61,989 nucleotides of DNA from Alphaproteobacteria bacterium (GTDB taxonomy: Bacteria; Pseudomonadota; Alphaproteobacteria; MPNO01; VGEU01). Position numbers and translations under genes: made by a program. The first letter of the stretch is position 1. Every line of letters starts with the position of its first letter. The stretch is from assembly GCA_016869145.1 (NCBI GenBank), contig VGEU01000009.1, positions 1 to 61,989 on the forward strand, written 5' to 3'. Under the pieces are notes generated by a model. It saw nothing but the letters and a program-made list of their open reading frames with translations. It was not told the origin of the DNA and made no database searches. Of this stretch, positions 7,984-17,173 are shown piece by piece.

Positions 7984-9708
7984 ATGAATACCGCCGTCAA
8001 GGGCCAGCCGACGCCGGAGACGACTGTCGCGGAGGCCTATCTCTCCGCGTTGCACGACAGCGGCGTCCGCCATGTCTTCGCCAATGCCGGTACCGATTTC
8101 GCGCCCATCATCGAGGCGCTGGTCCGCGCCGCCGAGCAGGGCCGGCCGGCGCCGCGGTTCATGACGGTCCCGCACGAGAACGTCGCGATGGCGATGGCGC
8201 AGGGCTACTACAAGACCTGCGGCGAGCTCGCGGGCGTGATGGTGCACGTGACGGTCGGCACCGCGAACGCGCTCTGCGGCCTGATGAACGCCGCGCGCGA
8301 CAATGTGCCCGTCCTCCTCGCCGCCGGCCGCACGCCCCTCACCGAGGGAGGAGATCCGGGCTCGCGCAACATCAACATCCACTGGGGCCAGGAGTCGTTC
8401 GACCAGGGCGGGTCGGTGCGCGAATACGTGAAATGGGACTATGAGCTCCGCGGCGGCCAGCCGGTCGGCCAGGTGATCGAGCGCGCGGTCGATGTCGCGA
8501 TGAGCGAGCCGACGGGCCCGGTCTATCTGACGCTGCCGCGCGAGGTGCTCGGCGCGCGCTCGACCGAGGCGCCGCGGACGGGAAGCAACCGGCGTCGCGC
8601 ACCGATGCCGGCCGCACCATCGGCCGAAGCGATCGAGCATGTCGCCGACCTCATCGCGCGGGCCGAGAACCCCTTGATCGTCGCCGGGCGCAACTACCAC
8701 ACACCGCAGTCCTTCGCCGCGCTCGCCGACCTCGCCGAGGAGCACGCGATCCCGGTCGGCCAGGCTTCGGGCGGCAATCTGCCGTCGAGCCACCCGATGA
8801 CTCTCGGCGGCGTGCCCAAAGCGGCGCTCCAGGCGGCCGACGTCGTCCTCGTCGTCGATGCCGGCGTGCCGTGGATTCCGCGCTACGCCGACGCGCGCGC
8901 CGATGCGACGGTGATCCAGCTCGGTCCCGATCCGATCCACCACCGCCTGCCGTTCCGTGGATTCCGCTCCGATATCGCTGTCGCGGGCGATGCCGGCATC
9001 GCCTATGTGCTCCTGCGCGAGGCGCTCCGCGGCAAGCTCAAGAACCGTGCCGCCGCGGTTGATGCACGGCGCAAGCGCATCAAGGCGATGCGCGAGGAGA
9101 TCGACCGCGGGATCGCCAAGCTCCTCGACGAGGCGAAGGACATGCGGCCGATCCACCCCGCGTGGCTCGCCCATTGCATCAACAAGGTCAAGAACGACGA
9201 CGCCATCATCATCAACGAGCTCGGTGTCCCGTTCGATCATCTCGCGATCGATAAGCCGAACTGCTTCCTCCCCGGCGGCGGCGCCGGCGGTCTCGGCCGT
9301 GGCCTCGGCGAGGCGCTCGGCGCCAAGCTCGCCGCGCCCGGGCGCCAGGTCATGGCGCTGGTCGGCGACGGCTCCTACATGTTCTGCGTGCCGACGGCGG
9401 CCCATTACGTCGGCCTCGCCGAGCGGCTGCCGACGCTGACCATCGTCTCCAACAACGCGATGTGGTTCGCCGTCCGCGGCGCCACGCTCGGCATGTACCC
9501 GCAGGGGCGCGCATCGAAGGCGAACACGATGCCCCTCACCGATCTCGCGCCCTCGCCCGCTTTCGAGAAGACGATCGAAGCCTGCGGCGGCGTCGGCGAG
9601 CGCATCGAGGATCCGGCGAAACTGACAGGCGCAATCGAGCGCGCGCTGAAACACGTCGACGGCGGGACATCGGCACTCCTCAACGTGATCTGTCGCGCCC
9701 GCGGCTGA
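7984..9708 (+). CDS. Thiamine-diphosphate enzyme of the acetolactate synthase / benzoylformate decarboxylase type
   Basis: A 574-residue ThDP enzyme. The activating Glu is E65 in VPHENVAMAMAQGY. The ThDP/Mg motif runs from VGDGSYMF to IVSNN near residue 460-490. The three domains (PYR, central, PP) are all present at normal length. Family members decarboxylate 2-keto acids or ligate the aldehyde product; the substrate is not determinable. It is followed after 8 bases by a Baeyer-Villiger-type monooxygenase and then a 2-hydroxyacid dehydrogenase, which suggests a three-gene catabolic operon. A second enzyme of the same superfamily is at 26048-27745 on the other strand. Confidence 0.87.
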   Translation: MNTAVKGQPTPETTVAEAYLSALHDSGVRHVFANAGTDFAPIIEALVRAAEQGRPAPRFMTVPHENVAMAMAQGYYKTCGELAGVMVHVTVGTANALCGLMNAARDNVPVLLAAGRTPLTEGGDPGSRNINIHWGQESFDQGGSVREYVKWDYELRGGQPVGQVIERAVDVAMSEPTGPVYLTLPREVLGARSTEAPRTGSNRRRAPMPAAPSAEAIEHVADLIARAENPLIVAGRNYHTPQSFAALADLAEEHAIPVGQASGGNLPSSHPMTLGGVPKAALQAADVVLVVDAGVPWIPRYADARADATVIQLGPDPIHHRLPFRGFRSDIAVAGDAGIAYVLLREALRGKLKNRAAAVDARRKRIKAMREEIDRGIAKLLDEAKDMRPIHPAWLAHCINKVKNDDAIIINELGVPFDHLAIDKPNCFLPGGGAGGLGRGLGEALGAKLAAPGRQVMALVGDGSYMFCVPTAAHYVGLAERLPTLTIVSNNAMWFAVRGATLGMYPQGRASKANTMPLTDLAPSPAFEKTIEACGGVGERIEDPAKLTGAIERALKHVDGGTSALLNVICRARG

Positions 9709-9716
9709 CGCGGATC

Positions 9717-11177
9717 ATGCCGGAGATCGTCATCGTCGGCGGCGGCTTCGGCGGGATCGCGCTCGCGATCGCGCTCAAGAACGCCGGAATTTCGTCGTTC
9801 ACGATCGTCGAACGCGCCGCCGACATCGGCGGGGTGTGGCGCGAGAACGTGTATCCGGGGGCAGCCTGCGACGTACCGTCCCGGCTCTATTCGTTCTCGT
9901 TCGAGCAGGACTATCCGTGGTCGAGCCACTGCGCGCCGCAGGCCGAGATCCTCGGCTATGTCCGCCACTGCGTCGAGAAATACGGCCTCGCGCCCCACCT
10001 CCGCTTCGGCACCGAGATCGTGCGCGCGGCGTTCTCCGAGCGTGACGGGCGCTGGACGCTCGTGACGCGCGATGGCGCGACGATGACGGCCGATGTCTTT
10101 GTCTCCGCGGTCGGGCTGTTCAACCGGCCCGCTTTTCCGACCGTTCCGGGGCGCGAGGATTTCGCCGGCATGGCGTTCCACTCGGCGCGCTGGAACCACG
10201 ACTACGACCTCGCCGGCAAGTCGGTCGCGGTGATCGGGACCGGCGCGTCGGCGATCCAGTTCGTCCCGGCGATCGCAGCGACCGTCGGCCGTCTCCACGT
10301 GTTCCAGCGCTCGGCGCAGTACATCTTCCCGCGCGGCGGCCCGGCCGATCCCGCGGCATGGACGCGCCAGGACGCCCTCGCCCGCCGGCTCGAGCGGCTC
10401 AAGCTCTTCGTCACGTTCGAGAAGGGCGGGCGCCGGCGGCATTCCGAACGCGCGACGGCGAAGGGCGAGACGGGCTTCCTCGCCTATCTCGCGGCCAAGG
10501 TGCCCGACCCGCTGCTGCGGCGCGCGCTCACGCCCGACTATCCGCTCGGGTGCAAGCGCGTGCTCCGCTCCGACGACTACTACGACGCGATCCAGCGCCC
10601 CAATGTCGCGCTGATCACGACACCCGTCGCGCGCATCCTCGCCAACGGCATCAGGACCGAGGACGGCATGGAGCGCCCGGTCGATGCGATCATCTACGGT
10701 ACCGGCTTTACGCCGACCGACTATCTCACGCCGATGGCGGTCAGCGGGCACGACGGTCGCGATCTCAACGACGCCTGGCGCGACGGTGCCGAGGCCTATC
10801 TCGGCATCACGGTCGCCGGCTTCCCGAATTTCTTCATGCTCTACGGCCCGAACACCAATGTCGCGGGCTCGGTCCTCTACATGCTGGAGAGCCAAGCGCG
10901 CTATATCACGGCCTGCATCCAGACGCTCGCGCACCGACATGCGCGCTCCATGAACCTCCGCGCCGACGCGCAGACTCGGTTCAACGCCGAGATCCAACGC
11001 CGTCTCGCCGGCATGGTGTTGACCCGATCCAACTGCCACAGCTATTTCCGGACCGAAACGGGCAAGGTCACCACCAACTGGCCGGGCTTCATGGCGGAGT
11101 ATCGGCTCCGCACGCGGCGGGTGCGCGAGGCCGACTACGAGTTCGACGCCGTGCCCGCGACCGCCGCGACGCGATAG
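9717..11177 (+). CDS. Baeyer-Villiger-type flavin monooxygenase
   Basis: A 486-residue FAD/NADPH monooxygenase. FAD-binding GGGFGG is at residues 8-13. The Baeyer-Villiger fingerprint F-x-G-x3-H-x3-W is met by FAGMAFHSARW at residues 149-159. The NADPH Rossmann loop VIGTGASAIQ follows near residue 172. It would insert oxygen next to a ketone carbonyl to give an ester or lactone. Upstream in-frame sequence to 9462 overlaps the ThDP gene and is not coding; ATG 9717 follows that stop by 8 bases. Ketone substrate unknown; a hydroxylating rather than Baeyer-Villiger role is also possible. Confidence 0.87.
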   Translation: MPEIVIVGGGFGGIALAIALKNAGISSFTIVERAADIGGVWRENVYPGAACDVPSRLYSFSFEQDYPWSSHCAPQAEILGYVRHCVEKYGLAPHLRFGTEIVRAAFSERDGRWTLVTRDGATMTADVFVSAVGLFNRPAFPTVPGREDFAGMAFHSARWNHDYDLAGKSVAVIGTGASAIQFVPAIAATVGRLHVFQRSAQYIFPRGGPADPAAWTRQDALARRLERLKLFVTFEKGGRRRHSERATAKGETGFLAYLAAKVPDPLLRRALTPDYPLGCKRVLRSDDYYDAIQRPNVALITTPVARILANGIRTEDGMERPVDAIIYGTGFTPTDYLTPMAVSGHDGRDLNDAWRDGAEAYLGITVAGFPNFFMLYGPNTNVAGSVLYMLESQARYITACIQTLAHRHARSMNLRADAQTRFNAEIQRRLAGMVLTRSNCHSYFRTETGKVTTNWPGFMAEYRLRTRRVREADYEFDAVPATAATR

Positions 11178-11182
11178 CGCCT

Positions 11183-12112
11183 GTGACGATCCTCCTCCTC
11201 TCGACGATCGGGCCGATGGAGACCTGGCTGGCCGCGCTCCGCCGGGCGTTCCCCGACGACGACGTGCGCGCCGCTCCCGACATCGGCGATCCGCAAGCGG
11301 TCGAGGTCGTGGTCGTGGGCCATCCCGATGCGCCGCTCCTGCCGCGCCTCGCGCGGGTGCGGCTGATCGTCAGCCTCAGGGCCGGTGTCGACGATCTCCT
11401 CGCCGTTCCGGGCGTCGATCCCGCCATCCCGATCGTCCGCGCCCAGGAGGAGACGGGCGACCGGATGATCGACCTCTATGTGCTGATGCACGTGCTGCGT
11501 CACCACCGCGAGCTGCCTGCGTTCGCGGACGCGCAGGCGCGCCGCGCCTGGATCAACCGGCCCGTGAAGCTCGCCGAGGAGCGCCGCGTCGGGTTCATGG
11601 GGCTCGGCGTGATCGGTCTATCGGCCGCGCGCACCGTGCGCGATGCCGGATTTCGTGTCGCCGCCTGGACGCGGACGCCAAGGACCGAGCCCGGGATCGA
11701 GAGCTTTGCCGGCCGCGATGCGCTGTTGCCGTTCCTGGCCCGGACCGAGATCCTGGTCAATCTCCTCGCCGTCACGCCCGAGACCATGAACATAATCGGC
11801 GGCCGGACGCTCGCCGCGCTGCTGCAGGGCGCCTCCGTCATCAACATCGGTCTCGGCGAGCACGTCGACGACGAGGCGTTGATCGCCGCGCTCGATTCGG
11901 GCCACCTCGCGCATGCGACGCTCGATGTGTTTCGCATCGAGCCCCTGCCCGCCGATCACCCGTTCTGGGCGCACCCCAGGATCACCGTGATGCCGCACGC
12001 CTCACGTCGACCGCGCGCCGCCGCGATCATCCCGCGCGTGGTCGAGAACATCCGCCGCCTGCGCGCAGGCGAGGCGCTTCTCCAGCGCGTCGATCGGACA
12101 CGCGGCTACTGA
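11183..12112 (+). CDS. D-2-hydroxyacid dehydrogenase, glyoxylate/hydroxypyruvate reductase A-like
   Basis: A 309-residue NAD(P)-dependent dehydrogenase. The Rossmann loop is MGLGVIGLSAARTVRDAGF near residue 140. The C-terminal catalytic region reads VINIGLGEHVDDEALIAALD, then LDVFRIEPLPADHPFW and MPHASRRP, giving the Arg/Glu/His pattern of GhrA-like enzymes. Start is GTG 11183, five bases after the preceding stop; a longer reading to 10358 lies inside the monooxygenase gene and is rejected. It probably reduces a 2-keto acid made in the 7984-12112 pathway. It converges with the gene at 12117. Confidence 0.82.
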   Translation: MTILLLSTIGPMETWLAALRRAFPDDDVRAAPDIGDPQAVEVVVVGHPDAPLLPRLARVRLIVSLRAGVDDLLAVPGVDPAIPIVRAQEETGDRMIDLYVLMHVLRHHRELPAFADAQARRAWINRPVKLAEERRVGFMGLGVIGLSAARTVRDAGFRVAAWTRTPRTEPGIESFAGRDALLPFLARTEILVNLLAVTPETMNIIGGRTLAALLQGASVINIGLGEHVDDEALIAALDSGHLAHATLDVFRIEPLPADHPFWAHPRITVMPHASRRPRAAAIIPRVVENIRRLRAGEALLQRVDRTRGY

Positions 12113-12116
12113 GGTC

Positions 12117-12722
12117 TCACGGCACCGGCAGAAGCGGCGGCTGGCCGGGCTTGAGCTGCTGATCGACCGCGCAGAGAATAGCCGCGGTCGCCGTGTAGTG
12201 ACCCATCAGACAGAGGACGTCGACGAGCCCGCGGTCGCCGAGGAGCTTCCGCGCCCGGGCGAACGTCGCCGGCGCGACGCGGTGGGCGACGAAGATCTCG
12301 CGCCCGAGCTCGATGATCGCCGCCGCATCATCGGGGAGCCCCGCGGTCGCGCGACGATGCTTGATCGCATCGATCACGGCGGCCTCGACGCCCGCCTTAA
12401 CGGCGACCGGCTCGTGTGCCGCCCATTCGAACTGGCTGTCGAAGGCGCGCGCGGTGGTGAGGATCGCGATCTCGCGCGTTCGCGCGCTCATCACGTCGTC
12501 GCGGCGGAAATAGGCGTTGAGACCCTGCATCTGGACCGCGACGCCGGGGCTGTGAAGACGGATGCCGCCCGGACCCTTGAGCCCGACATAGGACGTGCCC
12601 TTGGGGTTCACGAGATTGTCGTAGAGCGCCTGAGCCGCGGCGTCGAGGGTTTCGCGCTTGACGGCCGGAAGCCGGCAATCGGACTCCGGATGCACATCAG
12701 GCGGCAGCGTGCGGTCGGTCAT
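12117..12722 (-). CDS. Carboxymuconolactone decarboxylase / AhpD-like family protein
   Basis: A 201-residue helical protein of the CMD family. The core is SARTREIAILTTARAFDSQF followed by EWAAHEPVAVKAGV, where Glu and His match the CMD proton-transfer residues. No CxxC pair is present, so it is not an AhpD-type peroxidatic protein. Members remove carboxyl groups from lactones or act in stress roles. ATG 12722 is chosen; the frame continues to 13388, but only across the divergent amidase gene. The 186-base spacer to the amidase (12723-12908) probably holds both promoters; I see no clear operator in it. Confidence 0.75.
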   Translation of the reverse strand: MTDRTLPPDVHPESDCRLPAVKRETLDAAAQALYDNLVNPKGTSYVGLKGPGGIRLHSPGVAVQMQGLNAYFRRDDVMSARTREIAILTTARAFDSQFEWAAHEPVAVKAGVEAAVIDAIKHRRATAGLPDDAAAIIELGREIFVAHRVAPATFARARKLLGDRGLVDVLCLMGHYTATAAILCAVDQQLKPGQPPLLPVP

Positions 12723-12908
12723 CCCTCGTCTCCCCGTTCTGGTGCATCGGCAGTCTAGTTCGGGAACATCGAGCGCGCACCGGCTACGACGGGCAACACT
12801 CCTCGTCTGTGCGAATGGAGGCGGCGATGCCGGCACGGCGCGGGCGGGGTTGACGCCCCGGCTCGGCCGGGCTTTGTTGCCGGGGGACCAGAGCGGGAAC
12901 GCCGGGAC

Positions 12909-14207
12909 ATGACCGTCAAGACGAGCGAGCTCAACAACCTCGCCGCGCACGAGATCGTGCGTGGCATCGAGGCGGGTGCCTTCACCGCCGAGGCCGTGAC
13001 GCGCGCCTGCCTCGAGCGCATCGCGGCGCGCGAGAAGACGGTCAAGGCCTGGGCCTTTCTCGACCGCGACCACGCGCTCGCCCAGGCCTGGGCGCTCGAT
13101 TCCGAACCGGTCCGCGGCCCCCTCCACGGCGTGCCGGTCGGCGTCAAGGACGTGATCGACACCGCCGACATGCCGACCCAGATGGGCTCGCCGATCTATG
13201 ATGATCATCGACCCGGCGCCGATGCCTCCTGTGTCGCTTTGATGCGCGCCGCCGGCGCGGTGATCCTCGGCAAGACCATCACGTGCGAGTTCGCGGGCTC
13301 GACGGCGAACGTCACGACCAACCCGATCGACCCGGCGCGCACGCCGGGCGGCTCGTCGTCGGGCACCGCCGCGGCGATCGCCGACCACATGGTGACGATC
13401 GGCTTCGGGACCCAGACCGGCGGCTCGGTGCTGCGGCCGTCGTCCTTTTGCGGCATCGTCGGCTACAAGCCGTCCTACAACGCCGTCAACCGCGCCGGCC
13501 TAAAATTCGCCGCCGAGAGCCTCGACACGATCGGGCTGATGACGCGGACGGTCGCCGATGCGGACGCGATGGGCGCCGTCCTCACCGGCCGTGCGACCGT
13601 GGTCGGCAAGGGCGCACCGGACCGACCGCGGATCGGGCTCTGCCGCACCTATCTGTGGCCGACCGCCGAGCCCGCGACCGTCAGCGCGATCGAGGATGCA
13701 GCGAGACGCCTCGCCGCCGCCGGCGCGCAACTAACGGAGGTCGCGCTGCCCGACCGGTTCGACCGGCTCGGCGCGGCACGCGACGTCCTCAACGACTACG
13801 AGCGCGCGCACGCGATGGCGTATGAATGGAACAGCCATCGCGACCGCCTGTCGCCCGGGCTCCGGCGCGCGATCGAGAACGGCTACGCGATGGACCTCGC
13901 CCGCTATGCCGAGGCACAGCGCCTCGCCGCCGACTGCCGCGGCCGCCTCGGTCCGGTCTTCGACGGTTGCGACGTCCTCCTCGCGCCGTGCGTGCCGGGC
14001 GAGGCGCCGGTCGGGCTCGCCAGCACCGGCGATCCCAAGATGCAGGGTCTCTGGACGATCCTCCACGTGCCGACGATTACGCTCCCGACGCACAAGGGCC
14101 CCAACGGGATGCCGGTCGGCATCCAGCTCGTCGGCGCACCCGGCGCCGACACCCTGCTTCTCGCGGTCGCCGACTGGGTGATGAGCCGCCTCGGCGCCGA
14201 CCGCTAG
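12909..14207 (+). CDS. Amidase-signature enzyme
   Basis: A 432-residue member of the amidase-signature family (GatA/AtzF/mandelamide hydrolase type). The Ser-cisSer-Lys triad is visible: Lys in GVPVGVKDVID near residue 80, cis-Ser in TPGGSSSGTAAAI near residue 145, and the nucleophile in GTQTGGSVLRP near residue 170. It would hydrolyse a small amide or ester in the cytoplasm. It has no gene partner on its strand, ends in TAG and overlaps the converging Rieske gene by 4 bases. A second amidase is at 38627. It lacks GatB/GatC neighbours and is shorter than GatA, so a role in tRNA amidation is unlikely. Confidence 0.88.
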   Translation: MTVKTSELNNLAAHEIVRGIEAGAFTAEAVTRACLERIAAREKTVKAWAFLDRDHALAQAWALDSEPVRGPLHGVPVGVKDVIDTADMPTQMGSPIYDDHRPGADASCVALMRAAGAVILGKTITCEFAGSTANVTTNPIDPARTPGGSSSGTAAAIADHMVTIGFGTQTGGSVLRPSSFCGIVGYKPSYNAVNRAGLKFAAESLDTIGLMTRTVADADAMGAVLTGRATVVGKGAPDRPRIGLCRTYLWPTAEPATVSAIEDAARRLAAAGAQLTEVALPDRFDRLGAARDVLNDYERAHAMAYEWNSHRDRLSPGLRRAIENGYAMDLARYAEAQRLAADCRGRLGPVFDGCDVLLAPCVPGEAPVGLASTGDPKMQGLWTILHVPTITLPTHKGPNGMPVGIQLVGAPGADTLLLAVADWVMSRLGADR

Positions 14208-15166
14208 GCGAGAAGCGCCTGCATCATCCGCCGGTAGAGGATCGCCGGATTGTCCGGCCCGCGCACGTGGAGCTCGTCGTGAAGGTCGAGCGGCAGCTCG
14301 ACCGGGCTCTGGCTCTCGATGATGACGCGGTCCTGCTCCCAGATCTTGAGCGTGAACGCGATCAGCTTATCGGGTGGCTGGTCGAGCCCGAAATTGCGCC
14401 CCACCACCATGTAGCGGACGGTCTCGGTCTCCGACACCGGCGTAGTGAAGAAGAGATCGATCACCCGATCGCCGTTCGGATAGATGTTCTCGTGGTAGAT
14501 CGTGAACGGCAGGACGATGCGGTAGGTGAGCCGGTTCAACGTCGTCTTGGTCGGATCGAACCGGTTGCGCACCTCGGAAGCGCACTCGAAATAGAACGCG
14601 CCATCCTCCTCCTCGACGTCGCGGGTGATCACCGGCGGTGCGCTGTCGCGGTTGCCGAGCATGCCGGGATGCGCCCACGGGAGATGCGCCTCGTCCATGA
14701 AGTTCTCGAGCGAGCGCGCGGCACCCGCCCGCCACGGCACCGGCCCGAGGAGGTGGACGCGGAAGGCGGGGTCATCGAACTCGGGCACGTCGTAGAGCGG
14801 TCGCCGCGGCGTGCCGAGACAGACGAACACGAGGCCGTAGCGCTCCTCGCAATGAAGCCGGTCGGCGCGGGCGCGCGCGGGGATCGCGCGGCCTTCCGCC
14901 AGCGCCGGAATGCGGGTGCAGGCCCCCGTGGCATCGAACGCCCAGCCGTGATAGGGGCAGACGATCGCGCCGGCCTCGACCCAGCCGAGCGAGAGCTTCG
15001 TGCCGCGGTGGACGCAGCGGTCGCGAAAAGCGACCGCCTGGCCGCCCGCCCGCCACAGGACGATCGCCTCGCCGAGGAGCGTCGCCGCCACCGGCGCGTC
15101 GCCGAGCGCGCTTGCGAGCGCCACCGGATGCCAGTAATCGTGCAAGGCCCTCGTTGCGTCGCTCAT
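14204..15166 (-). CDS. Rieske non-haem iron oxygenase, oxygenase component
   Basis: A 320-residue ring-hydroxylating or demethylating oxygenase. The Rieske ligands are C51-x-H53 and C70-x2-H73 (CVHRG, CPYHGWAF). The mononuclear iron site follows as D158-x2-H161-x4-H166 in ENFMDEAHLPWAH. Size and layout resemble the vanillate demethylase/phthalate dioxygenase group. No reductase or ferredoxin gene is nearby, so electrons must come from partners encoded elsewhere. It is the last gene of the minus-strand run that begins at 29850, 20 bases after tctA. ATG 15166 is chosen; the frame is open upstream only because of GC bias. Confidence 0.88.
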   Translation of the reverse strand: MSDATRALHDYWHPVALASALGDAPVAATLLGEAIVLWRAGGQAVAFRDRCVHRGTKLSLGWVEAGAIVCPYHGWAFDATGACTRIPALAEGRAIPARARADRLHCEERYGLVFVCLGTPRRPLYDVPEFDDPAFRVHLLGPVPWRAGAARSLENFMDEAHLPWAHPGMLGNRDSAPPVITRDVEEEDGAFYFECASEVRNRFDPTKTTLNRLTYRIVLPFTIYHENIYPNGDRVIDLFFTTPVSETETVRYMVVGRNFGLDQPPDKLIAFTLKIWEQDRVIIESQSPVELPLDLHDELHVRGPDNPAILYRRMMQALLA

Positions 15167-15186
15167 CGCCGCACCCGGTTTCACCG

Positions 15187-16686
15187 TTATTCCTGCATCG
15201 CGACGTCGCGCTTCTTGCGGACCGCCGGCGCCGCGATCGCGACCAGGAGAAGCGCCGAGGCGATCAGGAAGCCGAGGCTGATCGGCTCGGCCACGAACAC
15301 GCCGAAGTCGCCGCGGCTGATGAGGAGCGCGCGCCGGAGATATTGCTCCATCAGCGGGCCGAGCACGAAGGCGAGCACGAACGGCGCCGGCTCGCAGCCG
15401 AGCTTGAGCGCGACGTAGCCGAACAGCGCGAAGAACGCCATCACGAACACGTCGAACACATTGTTGCCGACGGCATAGACCCCGATCGCGCAGAACACGA
15501 CGATGCCCGGGAACATCAGCCGGTAGGGGATCTTGAGGAGCTTCACCCAGAGGCCGACCAGCGGCAGGTTGAGGATCACCAGCATGACATTGCCGATCCA
15601 CATGCTGGCGACGATGCCCCAGAAGAGGCCCGGGCGATCGGTCATGACGCGCGGGCCCGGCGCGATGCCCTGGATCATCATCGCGCCGATCATCATCGCC
15701 ATGGTCGGGTTCGACGGCAGGCCGAGCGTGAGCATCGGGATGAACGAGGTCTGCGCGCCCGCATTGTTCGCCGTCTCCGGCGCGGCGACGCCGCGGATGT
15801 CGCCCTCGCCGAAGCGCCGCGGTTTCCGCGCGACCTTCTTCTCGAGCGCGTAGGCGGCGAAGGCCGCGAGGAGCGCACCGCCACCCGGCAGAAGGCCGAG
15901 GGCCGAGCCGACACCGGTGCCGCGGATCATCGAGCCGAGGCAGTGGCGCATGTCGGCGAGGCTCGGCCAGACATGTGTGACGCGGGTGGCGAGGGTCGAA
16001 TCGGCGCGGCGGCGCTCGAGGTTGTAGGCGACCTCGGCGATCCCGAAGATGCCCATCGCCATCGGCACGAAGCCGATCCCGTCGGCGAGCCCGTCCACGC
16101 CGAAGGCGAAGCGGAGCGCACCGGTGTTGATGTCGGGGCCGACCAGCCCGAAGGCGAGGCCGAGCCCGACCATCGCGATCGACTTCAGGACCGAGCCGTG
16201 CGCGAGCACGATCGCGCCGACGAGGCCGAAGCACATCAGCGAGAAGTAGGAGGCCGGGTCGAACTTCAACGCCACCTCGGCGAGCCAGGGTGCGAACAGC
16301 GCGACGAGGAGGGTCGCGACGCATCCGCCGAAGAACGAGCCGACCGCCGCAATGCCGAGCGCAGGGCCGGCGCGGCCGAGCCGTGCCATGCGGTGGCCGT
16401 CGATCGTGGTCACGACGGAGGACGCCTCGCCCGGCATGTTGACCAGGATCGAGGTGGTCGAACCGCCATACTGCGCGCCGTAGTAGATGCCGGCCAGCAT
16501 GATGAGGGCGGATTCGGGCGGCAGCGAGAACGTGAGCGGCAAGAGGACCGCGACGGTCGTCACCGGCCCTATGCCCGGCAGCACGCCGACCAGCGTCCCG
16601 AGCAGCACGCCGATGAAGCAATAGCTGAGATTCGCGATCGTGAGTGCGACGCCGAAGCCGAGGGCGAGATTGTCGATCATGTCCAC
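15187..16686 (-). CDS. tctA: Tripartite tricarboxylate transporter large membrane subunit TctA
   Basis: A 499-residue inner-membrane permease with about twelve hydrophobic segments. The family motifs are clear: GVLPGIGPVTTVAVLLPLTF near residue 38 and YYGAQYGGSTTSILVNMPGE near residue 70. A second repeat of the GLPxNP type appears as LTLGLPSNPTMAMMIGAMMI near residue 325. It carries out cation-coupled uptake of a carboxylate delivered by TctC. It lies 6 bases after tctB, with tctC upstream, giving a complete tctCBA set in the minus-strand run. Confidence 0.93.
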   Translation of the reverse strand: MDMIDNLALGFGVALTIANLSYCFIGVLLGTLVGVLPGIGPVTTVAVLLPLTFSLPPESALIMLAGIYYGAQYGGSTTSILVNMPGEASSVVTTIDGHRMARLGRAGPALGIAAVGSFFGGCVATLLVALFAPWLAEVALKFDPASYFSLMCFGLVGAIVLAHGSVLKSIAMVGLGLAFGLVGPDINTGALRFAFGVDGLADGIGFVPMAMGIFGIAEVAYNLERRRADSTLATRVTHVWPSLADMRHCLGSMIRGTGVGSALGLLPGGGALLAAFAAYALEKKVARKPRRFGEGDIRGVAAPETANNAGAQTSFIPMLTLGLPSNPTMAMMIGAMMIQGIAPGPRVMTDRPGLFWGIVASMWIGNVMLVILNLPLVGLWVKLLKIPYRLMFPGIVVFCAIGVYAVGNNVFDVFVMAFFALFGYVALKLGCEPAPFVLAFVLGPLMEQYLRRALLISRGDFGVFVAEPISLGFLIASALLLVAIAAPAVRKKRDVAMQE

Positions 16687-16692
16687 GGCCCG

Positions 16693-17139
16693 TCACCACG
16701 CCGGCCAGACGCGGAGCGGAAGCCCGAGCATGCTGACGAACACGACCACCGTGAACGCGGCGAGAAAGACCGCCGTCGCCGCGATCTCGCGCCAGCGCGC
16801 CGTGCCGCCGGCGAAGGCGCTCACCACGACGAGGATCACGACCGCGAGCGCGATACCGCCATCGGGCGCGACCAGCGCGAACAAGACGAGCGCGAGGATG
16901 AGGATCGCGAGCGGGCCGAGCTCGAGCGTCGCGGCCTCGCGGAGGCGATGGACGAAGCCGCGCGCGACGAGGAGAGCGCCGAGCGTCGCGACGATGATCC
17001 CGACGGCTTGGGGGAAGTATCCCGGCCCCATGCGGGCCGGGGTTCCGATCCGGTAGTCGCGGGCGGCGATCGCGAAAAAGACGCCGCAGGCGAGGAAGAG
17101 AAGCCCCGCGCCGAGATCGCGATCGATCCGGATCCGCAC
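16693..17139 (-). CDS. tctB: Tripartite tricarboxylate transporter small membrane subunit TctB
   Basis: A 148-residue membrane protein with four hydrophobic segments (near residues 11-24, 45-60, 75-100 and 115-135). The motif YRIGTPARMGPGYFPQAVG near residue 30 is typical of TctB. Start is GTG 17139 (VRIRIDRDLGAGLLF), 34 bases after the TctC stop at 17174; a longer frame to 17283 would overlap tctC and reads as Arg-rich nonsense. It pairs with TctA to form the permease. Confidence 0.85.
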   Translation of the reverse strand: MRIRIDRDLGAGLLFLACGVFFAIAARDYRIGTPARMGPGYFPQAVGIIVATLGALLVARGFVHRLREAATLELGPLAILILALVLFALVAPDGGIALAVVILVVVSAFAGGTARWREIAATAVFLAAFTVVVFVSMLGLPLRVWPAW

Positions 17140-17173
17140 GGCGAGACGCCGCCCGCGCCCGCGTGATGCGGTC

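Noticed and set aside
15112-17166. A 684-codon plus-strand frame rich in Glu, His and Arg
   Set aside because: It is antisense to tctA and tctB; the charged composition is the mirror of hydrophobic codons.
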